In this document: positions 18,977 through 27,792 of the stretch, in pieces
Layout of the letters: each line of letters opens with the position of its first letter
Position numbering within the stretch: position 1 is the stretch's first letter
Assembly: GCF_008642335.1 (NCBI RefSeq)
Contig: NZ_CP029191.1
Span: 7,984,155-8,048,154, forward strand
Direction of reading: 5' to 3'
Length of the DNA stretch: 64,000 nucleotides
Source: Streptomyces venezuelae
GTDB lineage: Bacteria; Actinomycetota; Actinomycetes; Streptomycetales; Streptomycetaceae
Translations under genes and position numbers: made by a program
The notes under the pieces: model-generated
What the model was told of the DNA's origin: nothing
The model's database searches: none
The model's input: only the letters and a program-made list of their open reading frames with translations

Positions 18977-20347
18977 ATGAGCGCCGCCCTCGGCCTGCTG
19001 GCCGTCTTCGTCCTCACCGCCGGCACCGGATACTTCGTGGCGCAGGAATTCGCGTACGTCTCCGCGGACCGCCTCGCCCTGGCCCGCGAGGCCGCCGCGG
19101 GCGACAAGCGGGCGGCCCGCGCCCTGAAGGTGCTCGAACGGCTCTCCTTCATGCTGTCCGGCGCGCAGCTCGGCATCACCGTGACCGGCCTGGTCGTCGG
19201 CTTCATCGCGGAACCCGCCGTGTCCGCCCTGCTCAGGCCCGCACTGACCGGCATCGGCATCCCCGAAGGTGCCGTCGGCGGCATCTCCGTCGTCCTCGCC
19301 TTCGTCCTGGCCACCGTCGTCCAGATGGTCCTGGGCGAACTGGCCCCCAAGAACCTCGCGCTCGCCGTGCCCGAGCGCCTCGCCAAGTCCCTGGCGGCCT
19401 CCACCCTCGCCTATCTGAAGGTGGTCGGACCTGTCGTGCGCATCTTCGACAGCGCCGCCAACAGGCTGCTGCGCCGCGTCGGGATCGAACCCGTCGAGGA
19501 ACTGCACCACGGCGCGACGCTGGAGGAGCTCGGCCATCTCATCGGCGAGTCCCACGAACAGGGAGAGCTCCCCAAGGACACCGCGACGCTCCTCGACCAC
19601 GCGCTGGAATTCTCCGACCGCACCCTCGACGAGGTCATGGTGCCGCGCGCCGACGCCGTCTTCGTCCGCAAGGAGGCGAGCGCGGCCGACGCCATCGAGC
19701 TGATCGCCGCGCACGGCCACTCGAACTACCCCGTCCTCGGCGACCACCCCGACGACATCGGCGGCGTCCTCGGCGTCCGCGAGCTGACACGGCTCACCGC
19801 GGGAAGCCTGTCCGGCACGACCGCAGGCGCGGTCGCCCGACGGCCGCTGCTCCTGCCGGACACCCTCGAACTGCCCGACGCCGTCGAGCAGATGCGGCAG
19901 CGCGACGACGAGTTCGCCGTCGTCCTGGACGAACACGGAGGCGTGGCGGGCATCGTCACGTACGAGGACATCGCCGAGGAGCTCGTCGGCGACATCGCCG
20001 ACGAGAGCGACACCGTCGTCGAACTGGCCGTCCCCGACGGCCGGGGCTGGCTGGTGGACGCCGGGCGCCGCCTCGACGAGGTCGCCGAGGCCACCGGGAT
20101 CGAACTGCCCGAGGAGGACGACTACGACACCGTCTCCGGGTTCGTCGTCGACCGGCTCGGCCGCTTTCCGTCCGTGGGCGACAGACTCATCGTGCAGCTG
20201 CCCGACGGGGACGCGGTCGTGATCGACGTACGCACGCTGGAGCGGCACGTCGCGGAGCAGGTTCGCATGGAGCGGCTCCCCGAGGCCCGCCCCGATGTCC
20301 CCCTCGCCGACAGAGAACGGACGGACGACGAGGAGCCGCGCGCATGA
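18977..20347 (+). CDS. CorC/HlyC-type CBS membrane protein (CNNM + CBS pair + CorC_HlyC)
   Basis: 456 aa. Residues 1-190 form the CNNM (DUF21) domain with about four hydrophobic helices (GLLAVFVLTAGTGYFVAQEFAYVSADR; SFMLSGAQLGITVTGLVVGFIAEP). Two CBS domains follow at about 215-340 (DEVMVPRADAVFVRKEASAADAIELIAAHGHSNYPVLGD and later FAVVLDEHGGVAGIVTYEDIAEELVGDI), then the CorC_HlyC FAD-like domain to the end. Bacterial members export Mg2+ or Co2+; the hemolysin name is historical. It overlaps the next, related gene by ATGA. Confidence 0.9.
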   Translation: MSAALGLLAVFVLTAGTGYFVAQEFAYVSADRLALAREAAAGDKRAARALKVLERLSFMLSGAQLGITVTGLVVGFIAEPAVSALLRPALTGIGIPEGAVGGISVVLAFVLATVVQMVLGELAPKNLALAVPERLAKSLAASTLAYLKVVGPVVRIFDSAANRLLRRVGIEPVEELHHGATLEELGHLIGESHEQGELPKDTATLLDHALEFSDRTLDEVMVPRADAVFVRKEASAADAIELIAAHGHSNYPVLGDHPDDIGGVLGVRELTRLTAGSLSGTTAGAVARRPLLLPDTLELPDAVEQMRQRDDEFAVVLDEHGGVAGIVTYEDIAEELVGDIADESDTVVELAVPDGRGWLVDAGRRLDEVAEATGIELPEEDDYDTVSGFVVDRLGRFPSVGDRLIVQLPDGDAVVIDVRTLERHVAEQVRMERLPEARPDVPLADRERTDDEEPRA

Positions 20348-21384
20348 GCTTCCCGATGGTGCTCTTCCTGACCGTCCTGCTGCTGATCGGCAGCGGCTTC
20401 TTCGTGGCCGCCGAGTTCGCGCTCGTCGCCGCCAGACGACACCGCATGGAGAAGGCCGCGTCCGACGGACGGCGCGGAGCCAAGGCGGCCCTCGCCGGCA
20501 TGCGCGAACTGTCCCTGATGCTGGCCGGCGCGCAACTCGGCATCACCGTCTGCACCCTGGGCCTCGGTTCGATCTCCAAGCCCGCGATCTCGCACGCACT
20601 CGATCCGCTGCTGCACCGCTGGGGCCTGCCGAGCGGCGTCAGCTACGGAGTCTCCTTCGCCTTCGCGATGATCGTCGTCGTCTTCCTGCACATGGTCGTC
20701 GGCGAAATGGCGCCCAAGTCGTGGGCCATCGCCCACCCGGAGCGCTCGGCCATGCTCCTCTCACCGGCCTTCCGTGCGGTCGTCAAGGTCGTCCGCCCCC
20801 TCATCGGACTGCTCAACAAGGTCAGCAACGCCCTGGTGCGGCTGTGCCGCGTCACCCCGCGCGACGAGCTCGCCCCCGTCCACGACCGCGAGCAGCTCAC
20901 CCACCTCGTCACGGAGTCCGCGCGCCTCGGCCTCATCAGTGAGCACGACTCGGAACTGATCACCAACTCCCTCACCGAGCCGGACTCACCGGTCGGCGAC
21001 CTCCAGACACCCGCCGCCCAGATCACCTCGGTCCCGGCCGCGGCAGGCGTCGACGACATCCTCGCCACGGCCGCCGCACACGACCGCAGCCGCCTCCTCG
21101 TGTTCGAAGGCCCCCTGGTCCTCGGCTCGGTGCACGCCCGCGACGCCCTGATCGCCCGCGCGCGTGACCGCACCGAGGTCACCGCGCGCGAACTGGCACG
21201 TCCCGTACCGGAACTGGCCGCGAAGGACACCCTCGGCCACGCCATCGAACAGCTGCGCAGACACCGCGCCTCCCTCGCCGTCGTCAGCGACGACACGGGC
21301 CGCCTGACCGGCATGGTCACGCTCGACGACCTGCTGGCCCGCCTGATGCACGCCGCACCACCGCCGATCGGAACACGGCAGTAA
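20344..21384 (+). CDS. Second CNNM/CBS membrane protein, shorter paralogue
   Basis: 346 aa, overlapping its paralogue by 4 nt. It carries the CNNM domain (FFVAAEFALVAARRHRMEKAASDGRRGAKAAL; LSLMLAGAQLGITVCTLGLGSISKP) and a CBS pair, but lacks the C-terminal CorC_HlyC domain. Tandem long/short pairs like this are frequent in actinobacteria and probably form a heteromeric divalent-cation exporter. Confidence 0.88.
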   Translation: MSFPMVLFLTVLLLIGSGFFVAAEFALVAARRHRMEKAASDGRRGAKAALAGMRELSLMLAGAQLGITVCTLGLGSISKPAISHALDPLLHRWGLPSGVSYGVSFAFAMIVVVFLHMVVGEMAPKSWAIAHPERSAMLLSPAFRAVVKVVRPLIGLLNKVSNALVRLCRVTPRDELAPVHDREQLTHLVTESARLGLISEHDSELITNSLTEPDSPVGDLQTPAAQITSVPAAAGVDDILATAAAHDRSRLLVFEGPLVLGSVHARDALIARARDRTEVTARELARPVPELAAKDTLGHAIEQLRRHRASLAVVSDDTGRLTGMVTLDDLLARLMHAAPPPIGTRQ

Positions 21385-21516
21385 TGCGCGTAGCACCGTT
21401 CACTTCCGATCATTGTGCGCGGTGACGGCCCCGAGCGGCGGACACGTCTCTATCGTGGCTCACCGTGCCGCAGAAGGTGTTCCCTGGCGGTCCATTCGAA
21501 GACCTGGGGGTGAACG

Positions 21517-22401
21517 ATGGCCGCTGCTGACGGCGCGGCATCTGTCGGCACGATGCCGGTGCAGCAACTCCGGGCGGGAGATCACGCGTTCGTCAGCTAC
21601 GCGGACGACGACGCGGGCCGCGACGTCGTCACCACGTTCACGTGGACGGGACTCGCCCGGCACGAGAAGGTCATGGTCTTCTCCGCACCGCAGACGGACG
21701 AGAGCGAGGTGTGGAACAGCCTGGACGCGCCGGGCCCCCTCCTGGGGGCCGCCCGCGAGCGGGGCCAGCTGGTCGTCAGCAGCATGCGCGCACTCATCCA
21801 CCCCGCCCCGCACTTCACGCCCGAGCGCCAGTGGCAGCGCATCGAGGAGGAGACCGGCCGCGCACTGCGAGAGGGCTACCGCGGGCTGCGCACGTATATC
21901 GACATGCACTGGGTGGCGGACCTCGACGCCGACATCGCGGTGATGATGCACCGCGAATCGCACGCCCAGCACCTGTTCACCGACCGCCCGTACACCGAGA
22001 TCTGCGCCTACGACAGCCGTTCCTTCGCCCCCGACGTCCTGACGGCCATGCACCGGGCCCACCCGTGCCGACTGCTCTCCCGCCTCGGAGAACTCCACGT
22101 GGAACAGGCGCCGGGCACCGTGCGCCTGGCGGGCGAGGCGGACGTCGCCACCCGCGAACAGTTCCTCTCCGCCGTACGCGAAGGGCTCCTGCGCACGGCG
22201 GACGAACGGCGGCTGACGCTGGACATGTCCCAGCTCATCTTCCTCAGCGCCGCCTGTGCCGTGGACCTGCTGCGGCTGGCCGCGTCGGCCGAGGACCACG
22301 GGATCCGGGCCCTGTGCCATCCGTCGGGCGCCCGCATGCTGCGCATGGCGGGCGCGGAGAACATGCCCAACCTGCTGCTCAGCGAGGTGACCCGCCGATG
22401 A
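21517..22401 (+). CDS. MEDS sensory domain plus STAS domain (anti-sigma antagonist-like)
   Basis: 294 aa. The first 190 residues match MEDS/DcmR-type sensory domains (LRAGDHAFVSYADDDAGRDVVTTFTWTGLARHEKVMVFS, ending with AYDSRSFAPDVLTAMHRAHP). The last 100 residues are a STAS domain (VRLAGEADVATREQFLSAV; LTLDMSQLIFLSAACAVDLLRLAASAEDHGI). In typical antagonists a serine in the DMSxLxFxxS loop is phosphorylated by the partner kinase; here S223/S229-like positions are available. It is coupled by ATGA to an RsbW-like ATPase, so the pair probably forms a partner-switching module controlling a sigma factor not encoded nearby. Confidence 0.83.
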   Translation: MAAADGAASVGTMPVQQLRAGDHAFVSYADDDAGRDVVTTFTWTGLARHEKVMVFSAPQTDESEVWNSLDAPGPLLGAARERGQLVVSSMRALIHPAPHFTPERQWQRIEEETGRALREGYRGLRTYIDMHWVADLDADIAVMMHRESHAQHLFTDRPYTEICAYDSRSFAPDVLTAMHRAHPCRLLSRLGELHVEQAPGTVRLAGEADVATREQFLSAVREGLLRTADERRLTLDMSQLIFLSAACAVDLLRLAASAEDHGIRALCHPSGARMLRMAGAENMPNLLLSEVTRR

Positions 22402-22823
22402 CGTCGCTCGGCCCCGCCGAACCGCCGGCCGCCCCCCTGCTGGAATGCCCCTTCACCCAGGACGATCTGCCGCGTCTGCGCATGCTCGTCGACCAGTACG
22501 CCGACCGCGAGGGACTGCCCGAACCGCAGCGGGGCGACTTCATCGTGGCCGTCGACGCGGTGGCCACGAACGCCATCACCCACGCGGGCGGCGGCGGCAC
22601 GCTGACACTGCGGCGCGTCGACGGCCACCTGGAATGTCACATCCGTGACTCGGGACCGGGCTTCACCGCGGACGCCATCCCGCCGCTCGCCCCGGGCGTC
22701 GGTGTCCCCGGCGAGGGACGCGGACGCGGCCTGTGGCTCGCCCGCCACGTCACCGAGTATCTGAAGGTCTCGACGGGCAGCATCGGAGCCGTCGTCACCC
22801 TCGCCATGCGCCTGCCGCACTGA
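22398..22823 (+). CDS. RsbW-like anti-sigma ATP-binding protein (GHKL fold)
   Basis: 141 aa from ATG 22398, overlapping the MEDS/STAS gene. The HATPase_c_2 landmarks are present: N box VAVDAVATNAITHAGG, G1 box IRDSGPGF and G2-like GEGRGRGLWLARHVTEYLKV. Such proteins bind and phosphorylate STAS antagonists and sequester sigma factors. Direct coupling to a STAS protein supports that. Confidence 0.87.
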   Translation: MTSLGPAEPPAAPLLECPFTQDDLPRLRMLVDQYADREGLPEPQRGDFIVAVDAVATNAITHAGGGGTLTLRRVDGHLECHIRDSGPGFTADAIPPLAPGVGVPGEGRGRGLWLARHVTEYLKVSTGSIGAVVTLAMRLPH

Positions 22824-22828
22824 GACCG

Positions 22829-23635
22829 TCAGCCCGCGCTCGTGACGTCCGCCGTCGTCAGCACCTCCACGGTCAGGGCGCTCTCGACCTGCCTGACGGT
22901 ATGGAACGTCACGAGATCCTCAGGACCTCCCTGACGCCGCGGCCCGCCGCCGACCAACATGCCGACCAGCCGGGCCCCGTACACCATGTGCCCGTCGACC
23001 ACCCTGTCGACCGGCACGAACACGGGAGCCCCCGAGTCGCCGCCGGCCACGATGTTCACCCCCTCCTTCCCCGCGAGCACCAGACCGCGCGTGCACACGA
23101 TGGGCGGCTCTTCGCTGCACGACTCACCACTGGTCAGGTTGTACACCTCGATGTCGCAGACCAGCTTGGTCACCTTCCCGCTGACACACACCCGCTGCCC
23201 ACGCACGGGAGCGTCAGCCTTCTCCAGTACGCGGCGGGCGACGGGGGAGCCCGGCGGACCGCCGTCCGTCCAGATGGTCGTCGCGTACACCTGCGGCTTG
23301 AGGCGGGTACCGCTGATCATCGCGGCGTCCACCGTCTCCGTCTCGTACGACTCGAGGAACGTGCCGAACCTGAACTCGCCCGACGTCGCGTCCGTCCCGG
23401 TCGGCGCGCAGTGCCCGGCGCTTGCCATGCCGAGCCTGTCGCTGACCACCTTGCGCACGGCGAACCCCGACGAACAGGCGAACGTCCGTCCCCCGTACGT
23501 CACGCGGTACTCGGCGCCGCCGCGGTGCGGCTGCGGGTCGTTGAACCTGCTCGCCGGGGCGCCGGACGCGGGCGAGGACCACGTCAGGACCAGCAAGAGG
23601 GCCACCAGGCAGTAGGCGAAAGGTCGTCCTGACAC
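22829..23635 (-). CDS. Secreted trypsin/chymotrypsin-fold serine protease (S1)
   Basis: 268 aa from GTG 23635, with a perfect AGGAGG that overlaps the stop codon of the upstream giant gene. A signal peptide (about 1-25) is followed by the S1 triad: H75 (SAGHC), D103 (ETVDAAMI) and S201 (VAGGDSGAPV). Cysteine pairs around C54/C76 and C150-C160 fit disulphides of streptogrisin-like proteases. It is the last gene of a three-gene leftward operon after two giant unknown proteins, separated by only 9 nt, so it may process them or act on the same target outside the cell. Confidence 0.85.
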   Translation of the reverse strand: MSGRPFAYCLVALLLVLTWSSPASGAPASRFNDPQPHRGGAEYRVTYGGRTFACSSGFAVRKVVSDRLGMASAGHCAPTGTDATSGEFRFGTFLESYETETVDAAMISGTRLKPQVYATTIWTDGGPPGSPVARRVLEKADAPVRGQRVCVSGKVTKLVCDIEVYNLTSGESCSEEPPIVCTRGLVLAGKEGVNIVAGGDSGAPVFVPVDRVVDGHMVYGARLVGMLVGGGPRRQGGPEDLVTFHTVRQVESALTVEVLTTADVTSAG

Positions 23636-23644
23636 CCGAACCTC

Positions 23645-26600
23645 CTAGAGCTCGAAGTCGATCCGCCCGAGCACGCCGACACTCAGGCCGAAGTAGTCGG
23701 CGTGCACCGGCCGCCGGGCCGCGGGCACGGCCGTGCCGTTCACCGTGAGCGTGTCCGTGGCGGTGTCCGCGTCGGTGCGGTACAGCTCGTACTCCTGCAC
23801 GAGCAGCCGGTACGAGGTCAGCAGCTGCACATCCGGCACGGCGATGCCCCCGTCCCACACGATTGAGCCCCCGTCGGCCCGGCACGTCAGCTCCGCCGGA
23901 GCACCCGTCTGCTTCCAGTCCATCTCGTCCGTCTGGAGGGTCGCCCGGCTCTGCAGGGTCACCACGACCCGGCGGCTCGCGGCCGCGGCGACGACTCCGG
24001 TGCCGCTCAGCTCGCCGAGTTCGTTGTACGTCGCCGGTCCCGCGAGCCGCACGGTGAGCCGGTCGCCGTCCCTGCGGCCGGTGACCGAGCGGTCCGGCAC
24101 GAGCTGCGCGAACTCCGCGCGCTCCACCTTCGACAGATGCAGCGGATCGACCGAGTACGGCTGATAGCGGGCAAGGGCGAGCCGCACGTACGGGAAGTAC
24201 GACTTCGCGGTGGTGGCCGCGTCGCCGAAGTCCACGTCGATGTCGACGTACCAGAGCCGCCGCTCCGCATGGAACTCCGGAGCGAACGCCACCGCGTCCA
24301 CGGCCACCGGCGCCGCGTCGGGGGACTCGGCGAGCCGCAGCCCCCGCAGACTCTTCGCCGCGTTCGGGAAGTGTGCGGCGGCCGGGTTCGGCAGGACCGT
24401 GGAGTCGGCCCACACGGGGTCCACGCCCCAGCGGGTGACGAAGGCGTCCGGCAGGGCCGCGCCCGCCGGATCGAGCAGGACGGCCAGCATCTCGTCGTCC
24501 CCGGAGGAGAACCACGGCCGGTTCAGATAGGCGCGCAGGCCCGCGGGGCGGCGGCGTCGGGTGACGGACCGGCGCTGCTCGTCGACGGTCCGCTGCCAGC
24601 GGAAGGTCGGCACCACATAGGCCACCGAGGGCGGCTCGGGACGGCGCGAGCTGGGCACGGGCAGGGGAGCGGCGGCCGGGCCGACCCGGGTGACGTTCGC
24701 CCGGTCCTGCGTGATGCTGGGGTGGAAGTACTCGCGGAACCGGGTGACGGCGGTCGGCGTGTAGCGGACGTTGCGGTGCCTGGTGTCGCCGAACTCATGG
24801 GTGCGGTCGACCTGTTGCTCGTCGGCGGTGTAGGCGAGGGTGATGTCCTCCAGGTGCGTGTGGCCGTCGATCCGGACCGGCTCGGGTCGGGTGACGTCGT
24901 CCAGCCACTCGCTCCAGTGCGCGTCCACCTCGACGTGACCGCTGCTCTCGGCGTGGCTCGTCAGCGTCCCCGTCAGCCGCGCCGCGGTCTGCTCGGCCGC
25001 GCGGTGCGGGACCAGTTCACCGAGCCCGGGGCGGAGCACGGGCTTCTCCACCGCGTGGACCAGCGTCAGCTCGACCCAGGGGGTCAGCATCCAGTTCTCG
25101 CCGTCGGCGCTCGCCCGGGTGACGAAGGCCTTGTCTGCGGCGGGCAGGTCCGTCCAGAACGTGGAGCCGGTCAGCAGGCTCCACTGCCTCAGCAGCGGCA
25201 GCTTGGCCGTGTCGACATAGCAACTCAGCCGGACCGTGGCGATCTCACCCTTGGTGAGGAACACCTCGAGGACCCGTTCGCGCACGCCGTCGCGCCAGTG
25301 CGGTTCCCCGTCGCCCTCCCGCACCCGCAGCTTGAACGGCTTGGCCTGCGGCCACGGGCCGGGGAACGGGATCTTGCGGTTCTCCGTGTCCCCGGGCAGA
25401 CCGCGCAGCAGAACGCCCTCGGCCAGGACGTCCGGAAGGTACGGCAGGATCAGCTGGTCGGCGCTGTGCACCACGAACTCGCCCTGCCGCAGGCAGGCGC
25501 CGCGGCGGGGGAGGGGCAGCCGGGTGAGCGGCAACGGGTCGTGCACGTCGTGCTTGGCGATGTGGATGTCGCCCTCGCGCAGCAGATCGTGCTCCAGGTG
25601 CGGCCACTCCGGGTCCCGCACCTTCGTGTCCAGGAAGGACCCGGCCTCGCGGGACGCGACGGCGACGTACTCCTCACGGACCTCGGCGGAGGTGTCGGGG
25701 CCGAACACCGCGTCGAACACGCCGTGCTCCTCGGCCATCTGCAGGGCCGTCTTCGGCGGCGCCACGTGCCGCTCCGCGACCGGCTTGTACCGCCGGTCCA
25801 GATCGTCGACCTCCGAGCGCGCCTCGTGGTCGGGGACGTCGGAACGGCGCAGGGCGTACTCGTCGGTGGAGATCGCGCGGCCGTCGTCGGTGACGGTGCT
25901 GCGGATGACGAGGCGCTCGGTGGACTCGCCCTCGTTGAACGGCAGGAGCGGCATCACCACGGGCTGGGGGACCGGCTCCCAGCGGCCGTACGTGATCGCG
26001 TCGGAGTGGACGGCGTCCGGGGTGCTCGTCGTGTGGTCGGGGCCGTTGCCCGCCAGGTCGACGGCCCTGGCGCGCATCCGGTAGGTGCGGCCGAACCGCA
26101 GCGCGGGCAGCGAGCCCGGCTCGGGGGCGAACTTGGTGTCGAGCGGCACGTCCGGCGACACGGGCGGCGCCGGGGCTTCCGGCTTGTCGTCCAGGCCGAT
26201 GGTCCGGCCCGGGCGCGGCGCCGCGAGACTCCAGCCGTGCCAGCCGAACACCGCCTGGTGCCCGTACAGCTGCCGGTCGTCGGCCGCGTCGACGGTGACC
26301 GCGCTGGCCCGCACGAGCCCCTCGTCGGGACGCACCCCCTGGATCTCGACGGGCTGCTGTCCCGGACGACGCACCGTGTAGCGTCCCCGGCGCCGCAGCA
26401 GCGAACGCCACTGTGCGACCCGGCCGGTGGCGGGATCGACGACCCCGATGTCGACGCGGTACCCCCGCAGCAGGTCCACGGCCGTCAGGACGGTCTCCGC
26501 CGCGTCGACCTGCCGGCCCACGTCGGCGCCGATGAGCCCGGCGAGGTGCCGGTCGCGGTCGGTGTGCAGCAGGGTGATGCCGGCGCCGCGGGCCGCCGGG

Positions 26601-27790
26601 GTGCCGGTGCCCGCCACCTGCTGGGCCACCGACCGCGCGCCCCCCGGCACACGACCGCCGTTCCAGAGGGTGTCGATCGTGCGGGCGTAGTCGACGTGCT
26701 TGAGAGCCGCTCCGTCCACGTCGAGCTCGGTGAGATGCCACAGCTCGGGGTCGCCGAGATCCAGCATGCGGTCCTTGATCACTTTGCTGTCCCCGACGGC
26801 CGCATCGAAGACGCTGCCCCGTGCGTAACGGAAGCGCGTCCACGGGCACTTGCCCGGAGCGTTGAGCACACCGGCATCCGGCAGCGCGTCGTCGAAGTGC
26901 ACCCGCACCTGAGCCCCGTCCGCCACCCCCGCCGGCATCGCGAAGCTCAGATCGAGGACCAGACCGAACCGCCGCTGCAGCTCCGGATAGTCGCCCAGCA
27001 GCCCGCACGCCTCATGGAAGTCGATCCGGTGCGTCGGCTCCTCCGCGACCCCGGGCGGGGACGGCGCCTTGCCCCGGTCGTAGAACCTGGCGGCCTCGGC
27101 CAGCGGCAGCATCCGTTTGTCGTCGGAGTACGCCCCGCTCGTCCGGTCCATGAAGCGGGGCGTACGACCGTCGTCGGCCGCCGCACGGCCACCCCGCGGA
27201 TGCAGCACCTCCTCCACAGCCGCGTACCCGACCTTCGGATCGCGCCCCAGTTCGAGCACCCGGTCCGGAATCAGGTCGGCCACCCGGAACAGCGCGGGAA
27301 GCTCCCAGCCACGGTGGTCCGTCGGCGGCTCCTCGCACAACGCCCTTTCCTCCCGGGCCCACGCGGTACGCAGCCTGCTCTGCGTCGTGTACACCGCGAT
27401 CGACTCGTAGAGCCCGGTCACCTCGTCGTGCACCAGCTTGCCCGGGAAGGAGCGCAGTGTGCGCCGCTCGTCCGCCGCGAACGCGCTGGGCGGCGGCTCT
27501 GGAGGCCGTACGAAAGTGGAGTCGTCGAACAGGGTCCGCCACAGGGCGGGATCGGCGGCCGGATAGCGGCCCGTCGGCCGCAGCGCGGTCACGCGCGTGC
27601 CCGCCGGACTGTTGAACTCCAGCCACAGCGAGGGAAGAAGGGCAGCAAGCCGCTCCGGCCACTTCGCGAAGTACGGGGACTGACCGAGCGCGCCGATGCC
27701 GGTGAGGCTGGGGCTGACGAGCACGGACACGCGTACCGTGTCCGCGTCGGCGACCCCGTCGGGAAGCACGGTCCAACGGATGCTGTCCAT
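23645..27790 (-). CDS. Giant protein of unknown function (1381 aa), second gene of the operon
   Basis: 1381 aa; I do not recognise the family. No signal peptide, TM segment, Walker motif or protease motif is visible. It reads as one continuous, Streptomyces-biased gene. Around residues 565-585 LRFGRTYRMRARAVDLAGNGPDH resembles the last strands of a fibronectin type III-like domain. Other segments (VDAHWSEWLDDVTRPEPVRIDGHTHLEDITLAYTADEQ, WYVDIDVDFGDAATTAKSYFPYVRLALARYQPYS and the tail VQLLTSYRLLVQEYELYRTD) look beta-rich. The tail ends YFGLSVGVLGRIDFEL. It starts 2 nt after the stop of the 1228-aa gene, with GGAGG inside that gene, so production is tightly coupled. A structural or binding role alongside the other giant protein is inference. 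Confidence 0.8.
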   Translation of the reverse strand: MDSIRWTVLPDGVADADTVRVSVLVSPSLTGIGALGQSPYFAKWPERLAALLPSLWLEFNSPAGTRVTALRPTGRYPAADPALWRTLFDDSTFVRPPEPPPSAFAADERRTLRSFPGKLVHDEVTGLYESIAVYTTQSRLRTAWAREERALCEEPPTDHRGWELPALFRVADLIPDRVLELGRDPKVGYAAVEEVLHPRGGRAAADDGRTPRFMDRTSGAYSDDKRMLPLAEAARFYDRGKAPSPPGVAEEPTHRIDFHEACGLLGDYPELQRRFGLVLDLSFAMPAGVADGAQVRVHFDDALPDAGVLNAPGKCPWTRFRYARGSVFDAAVGDSKVIKDRMLDLGDPELWHLTELDVDGAALKHVDYARTIDTLWNGGRVPGGARSVAQQVAGTGTPAARGAGITLLHTDRDRHLAGLIGADVGRQVDAAETVLTAVDLLRGYRVDIGVVDPATGRVAQWRSLLRRRGRYTVRRPGQQPVEIQGVRPDEGLVRASAVTVDAADDRQLYGHQAVFGWHGWSLAAPRPGRTIGLDDKPEAPAPPVSPDVPLDTKFAPEPGSLPALRFGRTYRMRARAVDLAGNGPDHTTSTPDAVHSDAITYGRWEPVPQPVVMPLLPFNEGESTERLVIRSTVTDDGRAISTDEYALRRSDVPDHEARSEVDDLDRRYKPVAERHVAPPKTALQMAEEHGVFDAVFGPDTSAEVREEYVAVASREAGSFLDTKVRDPEWPHLEHDLLREGDIHIAKHDVHDPLPLTRLPLPRRGACLRQGEFVVHSADQLILPYLPDVLAEGVLLRGLPGDTENRKIPFPGPWPQAKPFKLRVREGDGEPHWRDGVRERVLEVFLTKGEIATVRLSCYVDTAKLPLLRQWSLLTGSTFWTDLPAADKAFVTRASADGENWMLTPWVELTLVHAVEKPVLRPGLGELVPHRAAEQTAARLTGTLTSHAESSGHVEVDAHWSEWLDDVTRPEPVRIDGHTHLEDITLAYTADEQQVDRTHEFGDTRHRNVRYTPTAVTRFREYFHPSITQDRANVTRVGPAAAPLPVPSSRRPEPPSVAYVVPTFRWQRTVDEQRRSVTRRRRPAGLRAYLNRPWFSSGDDEMLAVLLDPAGAALPDAFVTRWGVDPVWADSTVLPNPAAAHFPNAAKSLRGLRLAESPDAAPVAVDAVAFAPEFHAERRLWYVDIDVDFGDAATTAKSYFPYVRLALARYQPYSVDPLHLSKVERAEFAQLVPDRSVTGRRDGDRLTVRLAGPATYNELGELSGTGVVAAAASRRVVVTLQSRATLQTDEMDWKQTGAPAELTCRADGGSIVWDGGIAVPDVQLLTSYRLLVQEYELYRTDADTATDTLTVNGTAVPAARRPVHADYFGLSVGVLGRIDFEL

Positions 27791-27792
27791 GG